Of a stretch of 64,000 bases of DNA, positions 51,143 to 59,510 are shown piece after piece. Where the stretch lies: assembly GCA_016868355.1 (NCBI GenBank), contig VGHB01000002.1:165908-229907 (forward strand), read 5' to 3'. The notes below the pieces were generated by a model, which saw only the letters and a program-made list of their open reading frames with translations, did not search any database and was not told the origin of the DNA. Source of the stretch: Betaproteobacteria bacterium (GTDB taxonomy: Bacteria; Pseudomonadota; Gammaproteobacteria; Burkholderiales; Burkholderiaceae_C). How positions within the stretch are numbered: the first letter of the stretch is position 1; each line of letters begins with the position of its first letter. A program made the position numbers and the translations under genes.

Positions 51143-52234
51143 TGCGGGCGATGTCGCCAGCAGGGCGTTGACCAGCGCGTGTAGGCCTTGTGCCTCGCGT
51201 GCCGGCTCAAAGCAGGCTGCACGCAGGCGGGCCTGGGCCTGCAGCGTGAACCGAAACTCTTCATCGGTCTGAAAGCGCTGCAAAGCCCGCGCCAAGCCCT
51301 GCGCGTCGCCCACTTCAAAGTAGCCGGCGTAGTCGCTGCCCAACATACCCACGTTGCCGGCCACTCGGCTTGCAAGCACTGGCGTGGCGCTGCACACGGC
51401 TTCCATGATCACGTGCGCGCCGCCTTCGATGCGGCTCGTGTGCACCAGCACGTGAGCCCGCTGAATACGCCGCCGCGCGGTTTCGTGTGTGCAGGCCCCC
51501 AGCCACCGGTAGAGCGGGCATTGGGCCTGCGTAGCCAAGGCTGCGGCAGCCCATTGGGGTTCCAGCGCAGCGCCAAGGTGGTCGATGCGGATGCTTGGCG
51601 CACAGGCCGGTTTCTGCAGCGGCATGACCTGATGCAACAAGCACGCCGCCTGCATCAAGGTCAGCGGGTCTTTTTCATCGCGCAGGTGCCCAACCATGAG
51701 CGCCCGTAAAGGATGGTGGCGCAAGTCGGGCTTGTCCACCGCACGGCGCGTGGTGGTGGACTGAAAGATGAGCGTGGCCTTGTGGGCGAGCGCTGCAGGC
51801 AGGTCCCGCAGGGCTTGGTCTTGCAGCACCACCAGGTGCTGAGCGGCCCGCATGGACTGCTGCACCTCGGCCACCGTGGTGCCGTCGGCGCTGTGCAGGT
51901 CTTTGTAGAGGTCGGTTCCGGTCAGTACCACGGCAAGGCCCAGCGCACCCCGTTGGCGGTGCCAAGCGTTGATCGAAGCTGCGGAGCGGCGGGCATGCAA
52001 GGCCAACATGGCCTGTGCCTGCAAAGCCAGATCATTCACCCGTGCCTGAGGCTGCAAGCCCGCGCCGGGCCCCAGGTCCAACCGGCTATGCGGCCACCGG
52101 TCTGCCAACAACACCGTATGCTTGGCACTGAGGTGGCGGGCCCATCGGCGCGCCGTTTGCCAATTACCGTTGTTGGCGTCGGCCCAGGCCGGAGTGACGA
52201 TCACCACCACCGGCTTGGCCTGCTTGAATTTCAT
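51122..52234 (-). CDS. senB: Selenosugar synthase SenB (TIGR04348 glycosyltransferase)
   Basis: A 370-residue GT-B glycosyltransferase. The motif set VVVIVTPA, ALHARRSAASI, VVLTGTDLYKDLH, VGHLRDEKDPLTLM, IRIDHLGAALEP, YRWLG, SRIEGGAHVIMEAV and GMLGSDYAGYFEVGD matches the TIGR04348 family. Members characterised as SenB make a selenosugar from selenophosphate and a UDP-sugar. Placement next to SenA and EgtD supports this. ATG 52234 lies only 19 bases from the divergent senA ATG. No Shine-Dalgarno is visible. Confidence 0.88.
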   Translation of the reverse strand: MKFKQAKPVVVIVTPAWADANNGNWQTARRWARHLSAKHTVLLADRWPHSRLDLGPGAGLQPQARVNDLALQAQAMLALHARRSAASINAWHRQRGALGLAVVLTGTDLYKDLHSADGTTVAEVQQSMRAAQHLVVLQDQALRDLPAALAHKATLIFQSTTTRRAVDKPDLRHHPLRALMVGHLRDEKDPLTLMQAACLLHQVMPLQKPACAPSIRIDHLGAALEPQWAAAALATQAQCPLYRWLGACTHETARRRIQRAHVLVHTSRIEGGAHVIMEAVCSATPVLASRVAGNVGMLGSDYAGYFEVGDAQGLARALQRFQTDEEFRFTLQAQARLRAACFEPAREAQGLHALVNALLATSPASVRGLR

Positions 52235-52253
52235 GTGAGGTTTATATCTCGAG
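52235..52253. promoter_or_regulatory. Very short divergent spacer between senB and senA
   Basis: Only 19 bases separate the two start codons, with TTTATAT inside. Promoters for one or both genes must overlap the opposite coding region, or starts are leaderless. No ribosome-binding site is evident on either side. Confidence 0.5.
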
Positions 52254-53429
52254 ATGAGCGGGGTTCCCGATCAAGCCGGTGACTTGGCGGCAGCTTTGGA
52301 GCAGTCTAGAGCCCGAACCCTGGCCCTGATGGAGGCCTGGTGTCAGGCCTCACCCGAATTACGGGTGCCGCAGCTGCCCACGCTGAACCTGCCCCTTTGG
52401 GAATGGGGCCATGTGGGCTGGTTCCAAACTTGGTGGGTCGGGCGCAACCGCCAGCGTGCCCTGGGCCTGGGTTGCAATCCTGAACATGAACGCAGCGCGC
52501 CGGCGCGCGCCGATGCAGACGAGCTGTACAACTCGAGCACAGTGCCGCATGCTCGGCGCTGGTCGCTAGACCTGCCCGGTGTGGATGTGGTGCGGGCGGA
52601 GCTGTCTCGCGGCCTGGAGGAAACGCTGCAATGTCTGGAGCAGGCTGGACGTCAGGGCCACGACCTGTACTGTTGGCAGCTGGTGCTGGTGCATGAAGAC
52701 ATGCACCAGGAGGCGGTCTTGTACATGGCACAGTCATTGAAGCTGCCGATCGTGGTGCCGATGGACGCGACCGCCCAGCTCGGGGATCTGGCGCCACGGT
52801 GTGAGCTCAGCCTGACCGCCTCGCCAGTGCGGCGCGCCGTGGTAAGCGCACAAACGTGGGTGCTGGGCCAGCAAGCTGTGCCGGGGCGTTTTTGTTTTGA
52901 TAACGAATGTGGCCCCCACGAACACCACCTTGGCACCTTTGAGATCGACCTTCAGGCGGTGAGCTGGGGCCAGTACCTACCGTTCTTGCAGGCCACGGGC
53001 TACCCCGCGCCTGCCCATTTGCGTTGCGTGTCAGGGCAATGGAAGGTGCGGCAGTGGGGTGTCTGGCACCCTTTGAATCCGCACTCAGCAGCGGCCTACC
53101 TCAGTGCGGCCGATGCACAGGCCTGGTGTGATTGGGCGGGCCGGGCGCTGCCCACCGAGGCGCAGTGGGAGTGCGCAGCCTTGACTGCGCCCGGGTTTGA
53201 GTGGGGCCAGGTGTGGGAGTGGACGGCCAGCCCCTTCAAGCCCTATCCGGGTTTCACGCCACATCCCTACCGGGACTACTCGGTCCCGTGGTTCGGGACC
53301 CATCGCGTGCTGCGTGGGGCCAGCGCACTTACTGCGGCACGGCTGCGCAGCCCGCGCTACCGCAACTTCTTTTTGCCTGAGCGGCAAGATGTGCCGGCGG
53401 GGTTTCGCACGGTGGGGCGTACCCCTTAG
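52254..53429 (+). CDS. senA: Selenoneine synthase SenA (EgtB-like non-haem iron enzyme)
   Basis: A 391-residue enzyme that joins hercynine to a selenosugar, giving the C-Se bond of selenoneine. The N-terminal DinB-like domain carries the iron ligands H53 (WEWGHVGWF) and H147/H151 in HEDMHQE (the H-x3-H-x-E motif). The C-terminal half is a formylglycine-generating-enzyme/SUMF-like domain (WCDWAGRALPTEAQWE, VWEWTASPF, LRGASALTAARLRSPRYRNFF). SenA is chosen over EgtB because a TIGR04348 partner and egtD flank it and no EgtC or EgtE is present. Stop at 53427-53429; egtD converges 18 bases on. Confidence 0.85.
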   Translation: MSGVPDQAGDLAAALEQSRARTLALMEAWCQASPELRVPQLPTLNLPLWEWGHVGWFQTWWVGRNRQRALGLGCNPEHERSAPARADADELYNSSTVPHARRWSLDLPGVDVVRAELSRGLEETLQCLEQAGRQGHDLYCWQLVLVHEDMHQEAVLYMAQSLKLPIVVPMDATAQLGDLAPRCELSLTASPVRRAVVSAQTWVLGQQAVPGRFCFDNECGPHEHHLGTFEIDLQAVSWGQYLPFLQATGYPAPAHLRCVSGQWKVRQWGVWHPLNPHSAAAYLSAADAQAWCDWAGRALPTEAQWECAALTAPGFEWGQVWEWTASPFKPYPGFTPHPYRDYSVPWFGTHRVLRGASALTAARLRSPRYRNFFLPERQDVPAGFRTVGRTP

Positions 53430-53447
53430 CTTGACGGTTTGGCCCGA

Positions 53448-54458
53448 TCACTGGGCGCGCGCCCAAAAGACCGCGAAGGCCTGGGCCTCATCGGTCCAGT
53501 GTCTTTGGCTGCCAAAACCCGCCTGTTGCAGTAGGTCGCTAAACCCGTGCACCGTCCACTTGTAGGAGTTCTCAGTATGCAGCGTTTGTCCGGCCTGCAT
53601 GAAACGTTGGCGAGGCTGCCCCGACTCGTCGCGCCACTGGACAGTCAACGCATCCCGCGCCTGCAGGTGCATTTCAATGCGCTGTTGCACAGGGTCGTAG
53701 TGCGCCCGGTGGCGCCATTCGGGCAAGTGGAAATTCGCCTGCAAGAGGCGGTTGAGGTGCAAGAGCAGGTTGAGGTTGAACGCGGCTGTCACCCCCAGTG
53801 CATCGTCGTAGGCGGCTTCCAGGGTGGGGGTGTCCTTGACCAAGTCCACACCGATGAGCAAACCACTGCCCTTGTCTGGGCCGCATGCTTGCCGCACGCT
53901 GCGCAGAAAATCCAGGGCTGCATCGGGGGTGAAGTTGCCGATGCTCGAGCCTGGATAGAACCAAAGGCGTGGGCCAGCGGCCGCCTGCTCGATGGGCGCT
54001 GGCAGCACCACGCCGCCTGAAAAGTCCACCCCCAGGCCCCACATTTCCATCCCCGGGTGCTGTCGCTGAAGGCACTGCAGGGCATCTTGCAGGAACCGCA
54101 CCGAAATATCGATGGCCACATAGCGAGCTGGCTCGAATTGCCCGAACAAAGCGGCCGCCTTGTTGCAGTTCCCGGCGCCCAGGTCCAAGAAGGTAGCTCC
54201 TTTAGGAAGCGCTTGGGCTATCTCCTGGCCATGGGCGGCAAACAGGGCTGCTTCGGCTCGGGTGGGGTAGTACTCGGGCAACTCGGTAATGGCCTCAAAC
54301 AGTCGGGAGCCCAAGGCGTCGTAAAGGAACTTCGGCGAGCAGTGGGCCTGGGCCTGCATCAGGCCCTGGGTCAACTCGCGCCGCAAGGCCGCATGGTCTT
54401 CACGATAGACCTGAATGACTCGAGGCTGGCGACCAGCCTTTTCAGCTTCGTCAAGCAT
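53448..54458 (-). CDS. egtD: L-histidine N-alpha-methyltransferase (hercynine synthase)
   Basis: A 336-residue SAM-dependent enzyme that trimethylates histidine to hercynine, the precursor of ergothioneine and selenoneine. EgtD hallmarks are SPKFLYDALGSRLFEAITEL, PEYYPTRAEAAL, the SAM loop LDLGAGNCNKA, and FYPGSSIGNFTPDAA. ATG 54458 is used; TTG 54509 upstream would add 17 unconserved residues. It is convergent with senA and divergent from the ABC importer, 60 bases away. Confidence 0.92.
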   Translation of the reverse strand: MLDEAEKAGRQPRVIQVYREDHAALRRELTQGLMQAQAHCSPKFLYDALGSRLFEAITELPEYYPTRAEAALFAAHGQEIAQALPKGATFLDLGAGNCNKAAALFGQFEPARYVAIDISVRFLQDALQCLQRQHPGMEMWGLGVDFSGGVVLPAPIEQAAAGPRLWFYPGSSIGNFTPDAALDFLRSVRQACGPDKGSGLLIGVDLVKDTPTLEAAYDDALGVTAAFNLNLLLHLNRLLQANFHLPEWRHRAHYDPVQQRIEMHLQARDALTVQWRDESGQPRQRFMQAGQTLHTENSYKWTVHGFSDLLQQAGFGSQRHWTDEAQAFAVFWARAQ

Positions 54459-54477
54459 GGGGATCGAAAATCGACTT

Positions 54478-54489
54478 AAATCTAGATTT
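54478..54489. promoter_or_regulatory. 12-base palindrome between egtD and the importer operon
   Basis: AAATCTAGATTT is a perfect palindrome in an AT-rich patch of the 60-base divergent region (54459-54518). It could be an operator controlling both directions. AAGGAG at 54508-54513 is the importer's strong ribosome-binding site. Confidence 0.4.
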
Positions 54490-54518
54490 TTGTCAACACT
54501 CAGGTTCAAGGAGCTTTC

Positions 54519-55385
54519 ATGATCAGCTTATCGCCTTCGCGTACCCTGCGCGCGCTCATGGCCGGCGCCGTCATGGTCTGGGGCATTGTCAGCCATGCGC
54601 AAACCGTATTTCGGGTGACCACGATTCCTGAGGAGGCGGCCACCGAGCAGGTACGCAAGTTCACACCGATAGCCACCTACCTGGAACAGAAGCTGGGAAT
54701 GAAGGTCGAGTTCACACCTGTCAACGACTACCCGGCAGCGGTGGAGGCACTGGTCAACAAGAAGGTGGACCTGGTCTGGTTCGGTGGATTCACCCATGTC
54801 CAAGCCAACCTTCGAAGCGGGGGCAAGATCGTTCCCTTGGCACAACGCGAGGAGGACACTCGATTTCAGTCGGTGTTCATCGCCAAGACCAACTCAGGAA
54901 TCAAGGCCCTGGCCGACATGAAGGGTAAGCAGATCTCTTTCGGCTCGCAAAGCAGCACCTCGGGCCATCTGATGCCCCGCAGCTTCTTGCTGCAAGCCGG
55001 TTTGAACCCCGAGAAGGACTTCCGCCGTGTAGCCTACAGCGGCGCGCATGACGCCACCATCGCCTCGGTGGTTAGCGGCAAGGTCGATGCTGCAGCATTG
55101 GACATCACGGTGTGGCGCAAGTTTGTGGGCGAAAACAAGGTCGACACCAAGGATGTGGATGTGTTTTACACCACCCCGGCCTTTTTCAACTACAACTGGT
55201 CGGTGCATGCCGATATGCCGGGGGCCCTGCAAGAACGGGTCAAGAGGGCCTTACTGGACTTAAACCCAGCCGACCCGGGACAGGCTGAGATCCTCAGGCT
55301 CAACCGCGCCACGCGCTATGTGCCCACTACGCCGGACAACTACAAGGGCCTGGAGGCGGCGGCGCGCAGCGCCGGGCTGCTCTGA
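54519..55385 (+). CDS. PhnD-like substrate-binding protein, putative selenium oxyanion importer
   Basis: A 288-residue periplasmic protein with a signal peptide (cleavage probably after SHA, residue 27) and a PhnD/type 2 periplasmic-binding fold: VDLVWFGGFTHVQA, ISFGSQSSTSGHLMPRSFL, HDATIASVVSGKVDAAALDITVW. From memory, a PhnD-like family (TIGR04553) is annotated as a putative selenate ABC transporter binding protein, linked to orphan selenium genes. The location beside senA/senB/egtD fits that reading. Phosphonate or phosphite are alternatives by fold alone. A strong Shine-Dalgarno supports ATG 54519. Confidence 0.75.
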   Translation: MISLSPSRTLRALMAGAVMVWGIVSHAQTVFRVTTIPEEAATEQVRKFTPIATYLEQKLGMKVEFTPVNDYPAAVEALVNKKVDLVWFGGFTHVQANLRSGGKIVPLAQREEDTRFQSVFIAKTNSGIKALADMKGKQISFGSQSSTSGHLMPRSFLLQAGLNPEKDFRRVAYSGAHDATIASVVSGKVDAAALDITVWRKFVGENKVDTKDVDVFYTTPAFFNYNWSVHADMPGALQERVKRALLDLNPADPGQAEILRLNRATRYVPTTPDNYKGLEAAARSAGLL

Positions 55386-55396
55386 GCCAGACTGCG

Positions 55397-56281
55397 GTGA
55401 ACTTGTCCATCACCCCGACCCAAGCGAGCCCGAGCGGGTACGGCTTGGCAATGGAGCTGCGCCAACTGGCGGCTCGCCATCCGGCAGCCCAGCCCAGTGC
55501 GCTGCCGGCCCTCGTAGACATTGAGCTGCAGATCAACGCCGGCGAGCAGGTTGCGGTAATCGGCCCTTCCGGCGCCGGCAAGACCACCTTGCTGCAGGTG
55601 ATGTCGGTGGCGTTGAAGCCCACCTCCGGAGACCTTACTTTGGGCGGGCTTGATCCCTGGGCCTTGAGCCACCGGCAACGGCAAGGCCTTCGGGGATGTT
55701 TATTCGTGGCGCCTCAGGTGCCGCCACTGCCACCACGTCAACGTGTGGTCACCTCGGTCTTGGCTGGTCAGCTGCCGAGGCTTTCCCTCTTTGCCAGCCT
55801 GCGATCGCTGTTTTACCCACGCGACATTCCGGCGGCCTACGCAGCGCTTGAGGCCTTTGACTTGGGTGACAAGCTCTTCGATCGGGTTGACCGCCTGTCC
55901 GGGGGAGAACGCCAACGCGTGGGCTTGGCCCGCGCATTGGTGTCGCCAGGGGCCTTGTGGCTGATCGACGAGCCCCTGTCGGCACTGGACCCGGCCCGGG
56001 CCCAGCAGGCCATTCGCACCTTGGTGGACCGTACCCGAGCTGCAGGCGTTACCCTGGTGGCCACCTTGCATCAGGTGGACATGGCACTGGCCAATTTTGC
56101 TCGCGTAGTGGGCATGCGCGAAGGCCGCGTGGTGTTCGACCTGCCGCCCGATCAGATCAGCCGCGAACGGCTCCAGGCCTTGTACAGCCAGTTCGAGCAT
56201 GAGCTGCGTGGTGAGGCGGCCTTGCCCTCAGCTGTGACCCTGCCGCACAGCGCGCCACCGGTGGTGATGCACTGTCGGTGA
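55397..56281 (+). CDS. PhnC-like ABC transporter ATP-binding protein
   Basis: A 294-residue ATPase. Walker A is IGPSGAGKTTLL, the signature LSGGERQRVGLARAL, Walker B ALWLIDEPLSALD, and the switch His in ATLHQVDMA. RGCLFVAPQVPPLPPRQRVVTSVLAGQLP is the phosphonate-type Q-loop region. The start is GTG 55397, 11 bases after the binding protein. Its stop overlaps the next GTG. It energises the two downstream permeases. Confidence 0.85.
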   Translation: MNLSITPTQASPSGYGLAMELRQLAARHPAAQPSALPALVDIELQINAGEQVAVIGPSGAGKTTLLQVMSVALKPTSGDLTLGGLDPWALSHRQRQGLRGCLFVAPQVPPLPPRQRVVTSVLAGQLPRLSLFASLRSLFYPRDIPAAYAALEAFDLGDKLFDRVDRLSGGERQRVGLARALVSPGALWLIDEPLSALDPARAQQAIRTLVDRTRAAGVTLVATLHQVDMALANFARVVGMREGRVVFDLPPDQISRERLQALYSQFEHELRGEAALPSAVTLPHSAPPVVMHCR

Positions 56282-57123
56282 GCGCATCTGTGTCCGGTCC
56301 TTTGCGGCCCGCGCCCGAGCGCGACCCGGCTTGGTTGGGGCGTGTGGCAACGGTATTGACCGTGCTTGTGCTGTTATGGCCATTGGGCGTGGCCACCGAG
56401 TTCCGGCCTTGGGTCTTGTTTGAGCCAGGTAATCTGAAAGTCACGGGCCAGTTCCTGTCGACGTTTTGGCCGCTGGCGCACTCTGGCGAGTTCTTGGAAA
56501 TGGTGGTGCGCGAGACCTGGCGTACGGTGGCCATGGCTACGGCAGGCGTGACCCTGGCCTTGGTCTTGGCCGTACCCTTGAGCTTGATCAGCACGCGGGT
56601 CTTGTCGGTGTCCGCGCTCAGTGGTCGCATGGCTATGCTGCCTGCGGCGATGCGCACCTTGGCGCGGTGGTTGTTGATCGTTTTGCGCTCCATCCCTGAA
56701 CTGGTGTGGGCCCTCGTGTTTGTAAGGGTGGTGGGCCTGGGTCCCACGGCCGGTGTACTGGCCATTGCTCTGACCTATGGCGGCATGTTGGGTAAGGTCT
56801 ACGGGGAAATCCTCGAAAGTGGTGAAGTGCATGCCACGCAGACCCTCCTGCGTAACGGTAGCGGGCGTTTGCAGGCTTTCTTTTGGGGCTTGTTGCCCAC
56901 AAATGCAGGTGAGTTGACCTCCTACACCGTCTACCGCTGGGAGTGCGCTATCCGTTCTTCTGTGGTGTTGGGCTTCGTGGGTGCAGGCGGACTGGGGCAA
57001 CAGCTGGATAACTCGATGAAGATGTTCAATGGTGGAGAGGTGGCCAGTATGCTGCTGGTGTTTGTGGCCCTGGTGGCCCTGGCAGACCGCACCAGCGCGT
57101 GGCTGCGCAAGGCTTTGGCCTGA
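56278..57123 (+). CDS. PhnE-like ABC transporter permease 1
   Basis: A 281-residue membrane protein with about six helices. The conserved cytoplasmic segment RSIPELVWALVFVRVVGLGP and the C-terminal VYRWECAIRSSVVLGFVGAGGLGQQL are PhnE hallmarks. The start is GTG 56278, overlapping the ATPase stop by four bases. It pairs with the second permease to form the heterodimeric channel. Confidence 0.85.
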   Translation: MSASVSGPLRPAPERDPAWLGRVATVLTVLVLLWPLGVATEFRPWVLFEPGNLKVTGQFLSTFWPLAHSGEFLEMVVRETWRTVAMATAGVTLALVLAVPLSLISTRVLSVSALSGRMAMLPAAMRTLARWLLIVLRSIPELVWALVFVRVVGLGPTAGVLAIALTYGGMLGKVYGEILESGEVHATQTLLRNGSGRLQAFFWGLLPTNAGELTSYTVYRWECAIRSSVVLGFVGAGGLGQQLDNSMKMFNGGEVASMLLVFVALVALADRTSAWLRKALA

Positions 57124-57134
57124 TCGGACGCGCC

Positions 57135-57968
57135 ATGAATCCCATCAGCCGCGAGGCTGCCAACCAACCCTATCGCCTGCCGCCGCCCCTGTTCAGCGCG
57201 CGGTGCACCGCCTGCTGGTTTAGCTTGTGCCTGTTGGTATTGGTGGTCAGCAGTTTTTGGTCCCTCGACCTGCAGTGGCGGCAGTTCTTGTCGATGGAAG
57301 CCCTGCGCAGCATGGGCCGCTTCGTGGCTGAATTTTTTCCGCCCGACACTTCAGCGGGCTTTCTGCACAAGGTGTTGGTGGGAACCTGGGAAACGCTTGC
57401 GATGTCGGTCTTGGGTACAGCGCTTGCCGCCCTGGTTGGCCTGGCCTTGGCCATTCCTGCCAGTCGCTTGCATGAGCACGATGCCGTACCGTTGCGAGCA
57501 GTGACGCGATGGTTGCTCAACGCTCTGCGCTCGATCCCCGAGCTGGTGTGGGCCTCTTTGCTGCTGATTTCGGCGGGTCTGGGGCCGTTTGCCGGCACCT
57601 TGGCCTTGGCCTTTCACACCGCTGGTGTGTTGGGGCGCCTGTTCGCTGAGGCTATTGAAAATGCGCCCCCGTCACCCGGCCAGGCGCTGCGTCACCATGG
57701 GGTGGGGCGGTTGGCGGTAGTAGCCTATGCCACCTTGCCCCAGGTGTTGCCGCAACTGATGAGCTACACCTTGTACCGTTGGGAAAACAACATTCGGGCC
57801 GCCGCGGTGCTGGGCGTGGTGGGGGCTGGAGGCCTGGGGCAGTTGTTGGCCTTCCACATGGGCCTGTTTCAAATGGGCAAGACGGCGACCATCCTGGCAG
57901 CCATGCTGCTGATGGTGGCCGTGGTGGATGCCTTGAGCCACGGGTTGCGGCGCTGGCTCACACGCTGA
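57135..57968 (+). CDS. PhnE-like ABC transporter permease 2
   Basis: A 277-residue permease homologous to the preceding one: RSIPELVWASLLLISAGLGP and LYRWENNIRAAAVLGVVGAGG. A short N-terminal cytosolic segment precedes the first helix (CLLVLVVSSFWSL). ATG 57135 follows the first permease by 11 bases. It is the last gene of the importer operon; hairpins and a palindrome follow. Confidence 0.85.
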   Translation: MNPISREAANQPYRLPPPLFSARCTACWFSLCLLVLVVSSFWSLDLQWRQFLSMEALRSMGRFVAEFFPPDTSAGFLHKVLVGTWETLAMSVLGTALAALVGLALAIPASRLHEHDAVPLRAVTRWLLNALRSIPELVWASLLLISAGLGPFAGTLALAFHTAGVLGRLFAEAIENAPPSPGQALRHHGVGRLAVVAYATLPQVLPQLMSYTLYRWENNIRAAAVLGVVGAGGLGQLLAFHMGLFQMGKTATILAAMLLMVAVVDALSHGLRRWLTR

Positions 57969-57995
57969 GCGTAAAGCAACGCGGGCATTGCATTT

Positions 57996-58044
57996 TTAGG
58001 GCCCTAAAGGCGATGTGGATGAATACCCCGAGTGGGCAACTCGG
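57996..58044 (+). terminator. Palindrome and hairpin at the end of the importer operon
   Basis: TTTAGGGCCCTAAA (57996-58009) is a perfect 14-base palindrome preceded by a T-run. CCGAGT/ACTCGG (58028-58044) forms a second 6-base stem. Neither has a long downstream T-run on the plus strand, so terminator activity is probable but not certain. They also mark the boundary to accessory DNA. Confidence 0.4.
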
Positions 58045-58054
58045 CCGACGGTCT

Positions 58055-58597
58055 TCAATCCCTCAGAGTACCAGCGGATAACTGCAGGCTCTGTAAGTTC
58101 TTTTGCCCAGAGCGGAGTAGAGCTCGGCTGTATGCACGATGCGAAGCAAGGGTGGCGCGTAGCAACAGCGCCGCAATGGTGAGCTCAAACGCACCCAGGA
58201 CCGCAGACCCTAAGTACAACCTGGTCGAGAGCTTATTTGATTCGCCCGCAGCGGTACAGCGTTGGACGGCAAGCCACGTTCTCGTCATGCTGAATTGCAA
58301 CAAGATCTGCCCTTGGTCCCGTTGCTCAACCCGCCAAGCGCTGAAATTTTCGGAAGCTCCCGCTCCAAGTGCGTGTGCCGTAACATCGGTTGCCTTTTCT
58401 GAGACGAAGCGGTTCAATAAAAAGCGCTCGGAACGGAACAAGTCACTGCAGAAAAAGGCTTCTGTCCATTCCCGGATGCTGATCTCGCCCGGCACCGAGG
58501 CGTAGAAGTGATCGGCGTAGTGGGGGCGTTGCGCATACCGCGCCAACGAAGACCATTCAGGGATCTGCTGCCAGGGCTCCAGCGTGGTTGGGGTCAT
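58055..58597 (-). CDS. DUF2867-like protein
   Basis: A 180-residue cytosolic protein of unknown function. YADHFYASVPGEISIREWTEAFFCSDLFRSER, then ATDVTAHALG, and the C-terminal TRLYLGSAV with LASHRAYSRALLRSG resemble the DUF2867 family, which ends in a short helix after a conserved RLYL strand. The match is from memory and weak. ATG 58597. The gene is monocistronic, next to a small basic ORF on the same strand. Confidence 0.5.
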   Translation of the reverse strand: MTPTTLEPWQQIPEWSSLARYAQRPHYADHFYASVPGEISIREWTEAFFCSDLFRSERFLLNRFVSEKATDVTAHALGAGASENFSAWRVEQRDQGQILLQFSMTRTWLAVQRCTAAGESNKLSTRLYLGSAVLGAFELTIAALLLRATLASHRAYSRALLRSGQKNLQSLQLSAGTLRD

Positions 58598-58630
58598 AAC
58601 GAAATTTAGATGGGCCGCAGGCCCGTCAGC

Positions 58631-58837
58631 CTACTCTGATTCGATATCCAGCCGCCGTGTCAGCGCGTTACGGATGAACTGCTTCTCATAGTGGCGATCG
58701 CGCCGAGCTCTCTTGGCCTCTGATCGCTGACCGCGGCGCTTGTCAACCACTATCTCACTGAGGCGACTCAGATCACTGAGGTCGCGGACCTCGTTTGGGG
58801 AGTTGCGGCGGGGCATCGTGGTGGTTTGTTGCTTCAT
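58631..58837 (-). CDS. Small basic hypothetical protein
   Basis: 68 residues, very rich in Arg/Lys (KRRGQRSEAKRARRDRHYEK) and ending LTRRLDIESE. The composition suggests nucleic-acid binding, but no family is recognised. ATG 58837, or ATG 58816 for a shorter form (MPRRN). It lies between the DUF2867-like gene and the HNH gene, so it may be accessory. A 234-base stretch after it (58838-59071) shows no gene I can support. Confidence 0.45.
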   Translation of the reverse strand: MKQQTTTMPRRNSPNEVRDLSDLSRLSEIVVDKRRGQRSEAKRARRDRHYEKQFIRNALTRRLDIESE

Positions 58838-59071
58838 TCAAAGAGTCAGGTGGGTGGGGCCTCCAAATACCTTTGGATGAGGTCTTCCACGCCCGAACTA
58901 GATTGTGTCAAATACCCCCGAGCCCTTCGTGGTACGGGGCGATACGAGAAGCCATACGACTGCGATCCCTTCAAGTCTTCTGTTTCCGCGCGAGCGTACC
59001 GCGCGCATCCAGGAGGCAGCGCACGCTTCTTCGGAATCGGCACAGGCGAGCAATACCCTACCATTCGGTCG

Positions 59072-59437
59072 ATGAAGGGGCGAATAAAGCGTAAGTTGCT
59101 GCAGGAGCAGGCCTGGCAAGCTGGCGCTCCCGAAACCACGATTGCTCCAATCTGTCCACTTTGCGCGCGGCCCATCCCGCCAAGCCAGCGCGATGCACAT
59201 CACTTGGTGCCGAAGTCACGCGGGGGTCGGGAGACCGCTTGGCTCCACAGAATTTGTCACCGGCAATTGCATGCGCTGATCAGCGAGGGCGAATTGGCGA
59301 GCCGATATAACCATGTTGAGGCGCTATTGGCCCACCCTGAGGTTGCGCGATTTGTGCAATGGGTAAAGACCAAGCCGGATGACTTCTTTGAGAAGACGCG
59401 CAAGAGCCGTGAGAAGGGCCGGCGAATTGTTGGCTAG
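59072..59437 (+). CDS. HNH endonuclease
   Basis: A 121-residue protein with a zinc-bound HNH fold: CPLCARPIPPSQRDAHHLVPKSRGG, then LHRICHRQLHAL, followed by a helical tail (LASRYNHVEALLAHPEVARFVQW). Small HNH proteins of this kind are widespread and their target is unknown. ATG 59072 (MKGRIKRKLL) is chosen because the family starts close to the first CxxC. Flanking mobile fragments suggest it may be part of an island. Confidence 0.8.
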   Translation: MKGRIKRKLLQEQAWQAGAPETTIAPICPLCARPIPPSQRDAHHLVPKSRGGRETAWLHRICHRQLHALISEGELASRYNHVEALLAHPEVARFVQWVKTKPDDFFEKTRKSREKGRRIVG

Positions 59438-59510
59438 CTTGCGCTTAAACCGTATGTCGGGCGGTGCAACGCGAGGGATGCCGGAGACTGTGGCGCTTCA
59501 GGATTCAATT

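Noticed and set aside
52254..53429. Reading the EgtB-like gene as ergothioneine EgtB or OvoA
   Set aside because: The adjacent TIGR04348 glycosyltransferase, and the lack of EgtC/EgtE and of a methyltransferase fusion, favour SenA. A phylogeny would settle it.
54519..57968. Phosphonate utilisation operon
   Set aside because: No C-P lyase (phnG-M), phosphonatase or ptxD gene accompanies the transporter; the neighbours are selenoneine genes.
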